A stretch of DNA of 9,991 bases from assembly GCA_018399515.1 (NCBI GenBank), contig JAGYOB010000258.1, positions 1 through 9,991 of the forward strand, read 5' to 3'. This document shows positions 1 to 5,561 of the stretch, piece after piece. The notes below the pieces were generated by a model that was not told where the DNA came from, searched no databases, and saw only the letters and a program-made list of their open reading frames with translations. This DNA is from Candidatus Nanopelagicales bacterium. GTDB taxonomy: Bacteria > Actinomycetota > Actinomycetes > S36-B12. A program made the position numbers and the translations under genes. Every line of letters starts with the position of its first letter. The stretch's first letter is position 1.

Positions 1-413
1 ACCGATCCGCGGGATTCCATGAGCGCTGGCAGCACCGATTGGGTAAGGGTCACGATCGAGTCGAGGTTCAACCGCATCGTCTTGGTCCACCCCGACATGC
101 GCATCTGCGCGACCGGGATGGAAAAGGAGTTTCCCCCGGCGTTATTGACCAGGGTGTCCAACCCGCCGAGGAACTCCACCGCCGCAGCACCCGCGGATAC
201 CAGCGCCTCATCGTCGAGGACATCGGCCGGGCAGGCGATCGCGCGCCGACCCATCCCCTCGATCTCGCCGACCACCTCATCGAGCAACTCGGCGTTTCGG
301 GCGAGGACCGCGACATCGGCACCGGCCTGGGCGTAGGCCAACGCAATCGCTCGACCGATGCCTCGTGAGGCACCGGTCACCAGCGCGCGCTGCCCGGTGA
401 GGTCGAAGCTCAT
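1..413 (-). CDS. Short-chain dehydrogenase/reductase (SDR), N-terminal part only
   Basis: This is an NAD(P)-dependent oxidoreductase of the classical SDR family, cut by the left window edge after about 137 residues. The protein starts MSFDLTGQRALVTGASRGIG, which carries the TGxxxGIG nucleotide-binding motif near residues 14-20. A CPADV segment follows near residue 62, then the structural NNAG motif near residue 93. The catalytic Ser-Tyr-Lys lies beyond the edge, so neither activity nor substrate can be read. The ATG at 413-411 overlaps the TGA of the upstream hydrolase as ATGA. A GGAG ribosome site sits six bases before the start, within the hydrolase gene, so translational coupling is likely. 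The position at the end of an acyl-CoA gene run would suit a 3-oxoacyl reductase or enoyl-CoA reductase, but that is inference from context. The family assignment is firm. Confidence 0.93.
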   Translation of the reverse strand, partial: MSFDLTGQRALVTGASRGIGRAIALAYAQAGADVAVLARNAELLDEVVGEIEGMGRRAIACPADVLDDEALVSAGAAAVEFLGGLDTLVNNAGGNSFSIPVAQMRMSGWTKTMRLNLDSIVTLTQSVLPALMESRGS

Positions 414-1183
414 AACTCACTCCACTTCTCCATGGCGCCCTGCACGGACGCGTCGTGTGCCGACCAGGTGGTCGGCAGGGGTGCCGCTTCAGGGTTGATC
501 CGGCGGGTGATCTCATCGAGGACAATACGCACATAGGTCTCGCCCACCCACAGGTGCTTGGCCCCCTCGACCGCGATCACTTCAGCGTGCGGTACCTCGG
601 CGAATCGAGTCCGCGCCTCGTCGGGCCGGAGGTAATCATCGAGTTCGGGGACTAACGCGACCAGCGCCCGAGACGAGCCAGACCAGGATGCCAACTCCGC
701 CGAACTGGTGAACCGCACCGGCGGTGACAGCAGCAGGGCACCGACCACCGGATCTCGATCGCCGTGCTTGAGCACCACATCGGTGCCGAATGACCAGCCC
801 AGGAGCCACGGGTCAGGTAGTCCTCGTTCGCGGACGAAGTCGATAGCTGCGGCGAGATCGCGGCCCTCGCCGCGCGCCTCGTCGAAGGTTCCCCCACTGG
901 TTCCCGCCGCCGAAGTCGTTCCCCGGGTGTTGAATCGCAGCACCGCCACACCAGCGAGCGCGGGCAGCCGCCAGGCGGCTTTGCGCAGCACGTGGCTGTC
1001 CATCATCCCGCCATGGGTGGGGAGCGGATGCACGCACACGAGCGTGCCGACCGGATTACCGTGCACCGGGGTTGCCAGTTCGCCCACCAGCGCCAAGCCA
1101 TCATCGGTGGTCAAGGTCACCGGCTCTCGACGAGCCGGGAGCACGCTACCCGCCCGGATCTCATCCCCGGTCGCCGTGCTCAT
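410..1183 (-). CDS. Alpha/beta hydrolase, 257 aa
   Basis: This is a cytosolic serine hydrolase of the alpha/beta fold, closest in layout to small dienelactone-hydrolase or COG2945-like proteins. The nucleophile elbow is GWSFG with Ser131. An HPLPTHGG stretch at residues 52-59 matches the usual oxyanion-hole loop after the third strand. Asp182 or Asp183, in VPELDDYLRP, is the likely acid, and His210, in GAKHLWVG, the likely base. A triad is therefore complete in a protein of normal length. No signal peptide or membrane segment is visible. The ATG at 1183 shares one base with the stop of the preceding gene (TGATG). There is no Shine-Dalgarno sequence before it, so it probably depends on translational coupling. 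The substrate is unknown; an acyl-CoA thioesterase or ester hydrolase would suit its neighbours, but nothing in the sequence proves this. Confidence 0.9.
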   Translation of the reverse strand: MSTATGDEIRAGSVLPARREPVTLTTDDGLALVGELATPVHGNPVGTLVCVHPLPTHGGMMDSHVLRKAAWRLPALAGVAVLRFNTRGTTSAAGTSGGTFDEARGEGRDLAAAIDFVRERGLPDPWLLGWSFGTDVVLKHGDRDPVVGALLLSPPVRFTSSAELASWSGSSRALVALVPELDDYLRPDEARTRFAEVPHAEVIAVEGAKHLWVGETYVRIVLDEITRRINPEAAPLPTTWSAHDASVQGAMEKWSEL

Positions 1184-1446
1184 CAGCGCGGCCCGCGACG
1201 GTCACGAGCCTGCCAGCACGGGGTATGCCAGTGCCGCCGCTCGTCACTGCCGCGGTCGACGGGCCAGGCCACGATGTGCGGGGTCGCCGGAGTGATCACC
1301 TGGTCGCAGCCGGGGCACCGATAGGGCTTGGTCGATGCCGAGCCGGTGATCGGCCGGACCACCCAGTCGCCATCGGGGTGGGACTCGGTGACATCACGGC
1401 GCTGTGGCGCTCGCGCTGGCTGACGCGCGGGGCGACGGCGACCCAT
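1183..1446 (-). CDS. Small actinobacterial CxxC/HxHxxC putative zinc-binding protein, 87 aa
   Basis: This small basic protein has a disordered, Arg-rich N-terminus of about 20 residues. A conserved core follows: YRCPGCDQ with Cys44 and Cys47, a TPHIVAWP stretch, and RRHWHTPCW with His72, His74 and Cys77. The CxxC plus HxHxxC spacing suggests a treble-clef or zinc-ribbon site, though no metal binding is demonstrated here. I recall close homologues in Streptomyces and relatives that are often labelled 'ATP/GTP-binding protein', but no P-loop is visible, so that name looks unsupported. The ATG at 1446 lies six bases after the dehydrogenase stop. The gene ends in a TGATG overlap with the hydrolase start, so it belongs to the same minus-strand transcript. 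No function is known to me. An HNH nuclease is a possible reading of the fold, but the HNH catalytic pattern is not evident. Confidence 0.8.
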   Translation of the reverse strand: MGRRRPARQPARAPQRRDVTESHPDGDWVVRPITGSASTKPYRCPGCDQVITPATPHIVAWPVDRGSDERRHWHTPCWQARDRRGPR

Positions 1447-1452
1447 GGCGGA

Positions 1453-3231
1453 CTAAGCGTAGGTCCGGAAGCCGCGCCCGGTCTTGCGACCGAGGTAACC
1501 CGCCGTCACCAGGTGTTCCAGGCGAGGAGCCGGGGCGAATCCCGGCTCCCGGAATTCCCGGTACAGGACCTGCTGGATGGTCAGCGACACGTCGAGTCCC
1601 ACCACGTCGAGCAACTCGAAGGGGCCCATCGGCAACCCGCAACCCCTTTTCATCGCCAGGTCGATCTCGTCGGTACCCGAATAATTCGCCTCGAGCATCC
1701 GAACCGCATCGTTGAGATACGGGAACAGCAGTGCGTTGACGATGAAACCGGCACGATCACCGCACATCACAGCCTGCTTGCCGATGCGCTCCGCCACATC
1801 GACAGCGGTGGCCATGACCTCGTCTGAGGTCGACACGGTACGGACGACCTCGACCAGTTGCATCACCGCGGCGGGGTTGAAGAAGTGCAACCCCACGACG
1901 TCAGCAGGACGCGAGGTCGCCACAGCCATCTCCACGACCGGCAGACTCGATGTCGTGGTCGCCAGAATGGCGCCGGGTCGGCAGATTTCATCGAGGTTCT
2001 CGAACAGGGCCACCTTGACATCGATGTTCTCCGCGATCGCCTCCACCACGATGTCGACCTCGGCGAGATCCTCCAGCGATGAACTCGGGGTCAGCAATGC
2101 GGCAGCGGCATCTCGGTCAGCGCCGTCGAGTTTTCCACGCTGCACCGCCTTCTCCATGGACTTGGCGATGCTCGATCGGGCTGACTCGGCTTTCTCCGGT
2201 GACCGCGCCACGATCGTCGTCGCGAACCCACCCTTGATGAACACCTCGGCGATGCCGCAGGCCATCGTTCCCGAACCCACGACACCGACGGTGCCCACTG
2301 TGCGCGGTGGTCCGTACGACCGGCCGGTGGACACAGTCTCGGCATCATCGACGACCTTGGGAGAGTTCGGCTCGGCATAGGTGTAGAAGCCGCGACCGGT
2401 CTTGCGACCGCGCAGACCGGCGGTCACCATCTGCTTGAGCAGCGGATGAGGGGCATGGAGACGATCGCGGCCCTGCTTGTACATCGTGTCCAGAATCTCG
2501 TACGCGGTGTCCAAGCCGATCAGATCGAGCAGCGCGAGCGGGCCCATCGGATACCCGCATCCCAGTCGCATCGCGGTGTCGATGTCCTCGCGCGTCGCGT
2601 AACGCGAGTCGTACATCGCCACAGCGTGATTGAGGTAGCCGAACAGCAGTGCATTGGCGATGAAACCCGCCCGATCGCCGACGACGACCGGTTCTTTGCC
2701 CAACCGGCGCGCCACATCCTCGACGGCCTCCACGACCTCGGGTGAGGACACCACGGTGCGCACGATCTCGACGAATCCTTGAACCGGGGCCGGATTGAAG
2801 AAGTGCATGCCGACGACACGATCGGGTCGACCGGTGGCCACCGAGATCTCCGTCACCGACAGCGACGACGTGTTCGAGGCCAAGATCGTGTGCTCGGGGG
2901 TGATGTGGTCGAGTTCAGCAAAGAGTTCTCGCTTCAATTCCAACTGCTCGGGAATCGCCTCGATCACCAGATCGGCCTTCGCCAGGGCTTGCCGATCGAT
3001 GCCGAACTCGATTCGTCCGAGCAGGTCATCGCGATCGGTCTCGCTGAGTTTGCCGCGATCCATCGCACGCTGGGTGGATCCGGCAATCGTGGTTCGGCCC
3101 CGCTCGAGAGCTACGTCGTCCCATTCGACGGCGACGACCGCGAAACCATGTCGGGCGAAGACCTCGGCGATGCCGGCCCCCATCGTGCCCAATCCGACGA
3201 CCCCCACAGTGGTGACGGAACCGTTGCTCAT
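1453..3231 (-). CDS. Tandem-fused 3-hydroxyacyl-CoA (3-hydroxybutyryl-CoA) dehydrogenase, 592 aa
   Basis: This enzyme interconverts 3-hydroxyacyl-CoA and 3-oxoacyl-CoA with a nicotinamide cofactor, in the cytosol. The protein is two complete copies of the roughly 285-residue family joined head to tail by a linker (about 286-311). The first copy has GLGTMG (13-18), acidic Glu36 at the end of the second strand, NTSS (120-123), and the catalytic pair His143 (HFFNP) and Glu155. The second has GSGTMA (319-324), Ala-Arg-Ser (342-344) in place of the acidic residue, TTSS (426-429), His449 and Glu461. Both copies keep DRAGFI and the C-terminal GRKTGRGF motif, so both may be active. The start at 3231 gives MSNGSVTTVGVVG and has GGGAG five bases upstream; the upstream in-frame TTG at 3318 is rejected. 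It heads the run that ends in the SDR gene. Fused Hbd/PaaH-type proteins of about 590 aa are familiar in actinobacteria. The likely substrate is acetoacetyl-CoA/3-hydroxybutyryl-CoA, but chain length is not readable. Confidence 0.94.
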   Translation of the reverse strand: MSNGSVTTVGVVGLGTMGAGIAEVFARHGFAVVAVEWDDVALERGRTTIAGSTQRAMDRGKLSETDRDDLLGRIEFGIDRQALAKADLVIEAIPEQLELKRELFAELDHITPEHTILASNTSSLSVTEISVATGRPDRVVGMHFFNPAPVQGFVEIVRTVVSSPEVVEAVEDVARRLGKEPVVVGDRAGFIANALLFGYLNHAVAMYDSRYATREDIDTAMRLGCGYPMGPLALLDLIGLDTAYEILDTMYKQGRDRLHAPHPLLKQMVTAGLRGRKTGRGFYTYAEPNSPKVVDDAETVSTGRSYGPPRTVGTVGVVGSGTMACGIAEVFIKGGFATTIVARSPEKAESARSSIAKSMEKAVQRGKLDGADRDAAAALLTPSSSLEDLAEVDIVVEAIAENIDVKVALFENLDEICRPGAILATTTSSLPVVEMAVATSRPADVVGLHFFNPAAVMQLVEVVRTVSTSDEVMATAVDVAERIGKQAVMCGDRAGFIVNALLFPYLNDAVRMLEANYSGTDEIDLAMKRGCGLPMGPFELLDVVGLDVSLTIQQVLYREFREPGFAPAPRLEHLVTAGYLGRKTGRGFRTYA

Positions 3232-3236
3232 CCACA

Positions 3237-3242
3237 CTCCCT
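3237..3242 (-). promoter_or_regulatory. Ribosome binding site of the fused dehydrogenase
   Basis: Read on the minus strand, AGGGAG lies five bases before the ATG at 3231. This decides the start: the longer frame opens only at a TTG (3318) and adds residues unlike the family, whereas the protein from 3231 runs straight into the Rossmann strand. Confidence 0.7.
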
Positions 3243-3324
3243 GAGTAGCTGCTGACGTCGCTGATACCGAGCGGCAGTCTTCCATGCCGCAGCCCATGCC
3301 CGTGCTGAGGGAGTCCAACGGGAG

Positions 3325-3330
3325 TAGCGT
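3325..3330 (+). promoter_or_regulatory. Candidate -10 box for a leaderless aldehyde dehydrogenase mRNA
   Basis: TAGCGT fits the actinobacterial TANNNT -10 pattern and ends eight bases before the ATG at 3339, so transcription could begin at or next to the start codon. No good Shine-Dalgarno sequence sits at normal spacing, which fits a leaderless message. The -35 region is poor, so this is tentative. Confidence 0.35.
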
Positions 3331-3338
3331 CTGGACCT

Positions 3339-4838
3339 ATGAGCCCCACCGCACCGCAGGACACGACCTGGCTGCATTCACGAGCACCCCTGAGCGGTGA
3401 GTTGGTCGGAACCTTCCCGATCACCTCGGAGGAGGGAGTCAGCGAGGTCATCGACCGAGCTCGGCTCGCCTCCCGATGGTGGGCGGATCTGGGTTGGTCG
3501 ACGCGTCGGACTCGGCTGATGGCCGCGAAGCGATACCTCGCTCGCCACGCCGAGGAACTCGTCGACCTGGTGCATCGCGAGATGGGCAAACCCCGCGACG
3601 ACGCACGTCTGGAAGTCGCCCTGAGCCTGGAGCATCTGCACTGGGCGGCGACCAACGCCGAGCGCGTTCTGGGCGAGCGCCGAGTACCCGGCGGCCTCCT
3701 CACGATCAACCAGCGGGCCAGCCTGTCTTACGAACCGGTCGGTGTGGTGGGGGTGATCGGGCCGTGGAACTATCCGGTGTTCACCCCGATCGGATCGATC
3801 GCCTACGCGCTGGCTGCTGGCAACGCCGTGGTGTTCAAGCCCTCGGAATTCGCAACGGCCATCGGTGACTGGCTGGCCCGTGCGTTCAACTCCGCGAGCA
3901 CTGAACATCCGCTCGTGCAGATCGTCATCGGAGCGGGCAACGTCGGTGCAGCCTTGGCCACCGGCGGTGTCGACCTGGTGTCGTTCACCGGATCATCGGC
4001 AACCGGCAGACGCATTCTGGCCGCCTGCGCGCCGACGATGACGCCCGTCGTCTTGGAGTGCGGCGGCAAGGATGCGGTGCTGGTCGACGCTGATGCCGAC
4101 ATCGACGCCGCGGCCGATGCGATCGCCTACGGCGCGTTCTCCAACGCCGGGCAGACCTGTGTCGGGGTCGAGCGGGTCTACGCGCATCGCGACATCCACG
4201 CCGACCTCGTGACAGCGGTGGCCCTGCGCGCGCAGACTCTGCGCCCCGGAACCCACGGCGAGGCCGCCTACGGGCCCATGACGCTCCCGCAGGCCAGTGA
4301 CACGATCCGCCGCCATGTGACCGATGCGATCAACCGGGGAGCACACACCGCTCTCGGCGGCGTCGCGTCGATCAAAGAGCGGACCGTCGAGCCCATCATC
4401 CTCACCGACGTCCCCGAGGATTCCCCCGCGATGGTCGAGGAGACATTCGGCCCAACCGTGGCGATCAACTCCGTGCGCGATCTCGACGAGGCCGTCGACC
4501 GAGCGAACGCCTCCGGCTACGGCCTGGCGGCGTCGGTCTTCGGGCGAGACATCCCGCGCGTCGAGGCAGCCGCCCGGCGGTTGCGCTGCGGCATGGTGAG
4601 CATCAATTCCTGGGTCATGTACGCCGGTGTTCCATCGCTGCCCTGGGGAGGGGTCGGTGAATCGGGAATCGGCCGGATCCACGGAGCCGACGGACTGCGA
4701 GCCTTCACCCAGCCACGCTCGGTGGTCCGCCAAAGGTTCGCCCTGCCGGTATCGCTGACGTCCTTCGACCGACCCGCCTGGGCGGGAAAGGTGCTCCTCG
4801 GAGCACTGCGCGCCCGCCACGGTGGCTGGCGAGGTTAG
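3339..4838 (+). CDS. NAD(P)-dependent aldehyde dehydrogenase, 499 aa
   Basis: This enzyme oxidises an aldehyde to a carboxylic acid. All core motifs are present: PWNYP with Asn144 (oxyanion), FKPSE with Lys167 (cofactor ribose), FTGSSATG at 216-223, LECGG with general base Glu240, GQTCVGVERVY with nucleophile Cys274, and EETFGP with Glu368. Length is normal for the superfamily, apart from a tail of about 38 residues after the usual C-terminal FTQPRSVV segment. That tail (462-499) mixes hydrophobic and basic residues and recalls the membrane-associating tails of some fatty aldehyde dehydrogenases. The ATG at 3339 leads straight into WLHSRAPLSGELVG, a typical N-terminus. The gene diverges from the acyl-CoA dehydrogenase run and converges on nucS. 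Substrate is unknown; succinate-semialdehyde, benzaldehyde and longer aliphatic aldehydes are all possible, since the motifs do not separate these subfamilies. Confidence 0.93.
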   Translation: MSPTAPQDTTWLHSRAPLSGELVGTFPITSEEGVSEVIDRARLASRWWADLGWSTRRTRLMAAKRYLARHAEELVDLVHREMGKPRDDARLEVALSLEHLHWAATNAERVLGERRVPGGLLTINQRASLSYEPVGVVGVIGPWNYPVFTPIGSIAYALAAGNAVVFKPSEFATAIGDWLARAFNSASTEHPLVQIVIGAGNVGAALATGGVDLVSFTGSSATGRRILAACAPTMTPVVLECGGKDAVLVDADADIDAAADAIAYGAFSNAGQTCVGVERVYAHRDIHADLVTAVALRAQTLRPGTHGEAAYGPMTLPQASDTIRRHVTDAINRGAHTALGGVASIKERTVEPIILTDVPEDSPAMVEETFGPTVAINSVRDLDEAVDRANASGYGLAASVFGRDIPRVEAAARRLRCGMVSINSWVMYAGVPSLPWGGVGESGIGRIHGADGLRAFTQPRSVVRQRFALPVSLTSFDRPAWAGKVLLGALRARHGGWRG

Positions 4839-4867
4839 GCAGACCCGACCACATCAGCAGACCCGAC
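4839..4867. repeat. 11-bp direct repeat between convergent genes
   Basis: GCAGACCCGAC occurs at 4839-4849 and again at 4857-4867, an 18-base period, filling almost all of the gap between the aldehyde dehydrogenase stop and the nucS stop. No terminator hairpin is visible in the gap. This may be a small duplication; two copies do not make an array. Confidence 0.6.
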
Positions 4868-5538
4868 TAGAACAATCGCGAATCGGGATCGTCGATCCCG
4901 CGCATCGCATCGTAATCGAGCACCACGCAATCGATTCCGCGGTCGGTGGCCAGGGTCCGCGCCTGCGGCTTGATCTCCTGAGCGGCGAAGATTCCCCGAA
5001 CCGGTGCCAGCACCGGGTCTCGGTTGAGCAGTTCCAGATAACGGGTGAGTTGCTCGACGCCATCGATTTCACCGCGGCGTTTGATCTCCACAGCGACCGA
5101 CCGCCCATCCGCATCTCGGCACATGATGTCCACGGGGCCGATCGCGGTGGGGTACTCGCGGCGCACCAGCGTCCAGCCTTGTCCCAGCGTCTCGATGCGT
5201 TCTGCCAGCAACACCTGCAGGTGCGCCTCGACACCATCCTTGACCAGACCTGGATCGATGCCCAGATCGTGTTCGCTGTCATGCCAGATCTCGATCAGTT
5301 CGATGGTCAGGGTTTCGCCGGCCTTGTTCTCCACCCGCCATCGCTGCGCGGAACCTTCGCCCTCGACGGTGACGGTACACGGCGGGCTCATCCAGTTGAG
5401 CGGCTTATACGAACCGCCATCGGCATGAACCAGGACCGAACCATCGGCTTTGACCATGATCACCCGCACTGCCTCGGGCAGATGCGATGACAATCGGCCC
5501 GCATAGTCCACGACACATCGGGCCACCACGATTCGCAC
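4867..5538 (-). CDS. nucS: Endonuclease NucS/EndoMS, mismatch-specific, 223 aa
   Basis: NucS is the endonuclease that replaces MutS/MutL mismatch repair in most actinobacteria. In this family it cuts both strands at certain mismatches. The protein matches the actinobacterial form along its whole length. The N-terminal DNA-binding and dimer domain carries YKPLNWMSPP (44-53), ENKAGE and DPGLVKDGVEAHLQ (95-108). The C-terminal PD-(D/E)xK nuclease domain has Asp137 (GPVD), Glu151 and Lys153 (EIKRRG), followed by VEQLTRYLELL. The C-terminal SRLF end corresponds to the short motif reported to contact the beta sliding clamp. All catalytic residues are present, so it should be active. The start is GTG at 5538, which gives MRIVVARCVVDYAGRL as in relatives; the ribosome site is weak. 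It lies 23 bases downstream of meaA in the same direction and is probably cotranscribed with it. Confidence 0.97.
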   Translation of the reverse strand: MRIVVARCVVDYAGRLSSHLPEAVRVIMVKADGSVLVHADGGSYKPLNWMSPPCTVTVEGEGSAQRWRVENKAGETLTIELIEIWHDSEHDLGIDPGLVKDGVEAHLQVLLAERIETLGQGWTLVRREYPTAIGPVDIMCRDADGRSVAVEIKRRGEIDGVEQLTRYLELLNRDPVLAPVRGIFAAQEIKPQARTLATDRGIDCVVLDYDAMRGIDDPDSRLF

Positions 5539-5561
5539 GCCGGGAGCCTAGCGAGGACGGA

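Larger units (their letters stand above)
3232..3338. promoter_or_regulatory. Divergent intergenic region with an imperfect inverted repeat
   Basis: These 107 bases separate the divergent dehydrogenase and aldehyde dehydrogenase genes, so promoters for both should lie here. ACTCCCTGAG (3236-3245) and CTGAGGGAGT (3305-3314) form inverted arms matching at nine of ten positions, 59 bases apart. GAGTAGC also occurs twice in direct orientation (3243-3249 and 3322-3328). One arm overlaps the dehydrogenase ribosome site, so part of the match may reflect that purine-rich signal. I see no convincing -35/-10 pair for the minus strand. Confidence 0.35.

Noticed and set aside
1183..1446. ATP/GTP-binding protein, as homologues are often labelled
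   Set aside because: No P-loop or other nucleotide-binding motif is visible; the conserved core is a CxxC plus HxHxxC arrangement.
1072..1827. 251-aa plus-strand open frame
   Set aside because: It crosses the hydrolase, the small zinc-type gene and the dehydrogenase antisense, has no recognisable motif, and those genes are clearly real.
3232..3318. N-terminal extension of the fused dehydrogenase from TTG 3318
   Set aside because: The added residues do not resemble the family, and AGGGAG lies at the right spacing for ATG 3231.
3993..4820. 275-aa minus-strand open frame antisense to the aldehyde dehydrogenase
   Set aside because: No domain, low-complexity shadow composition, and the plus strand carries the complete catalytic motifs.
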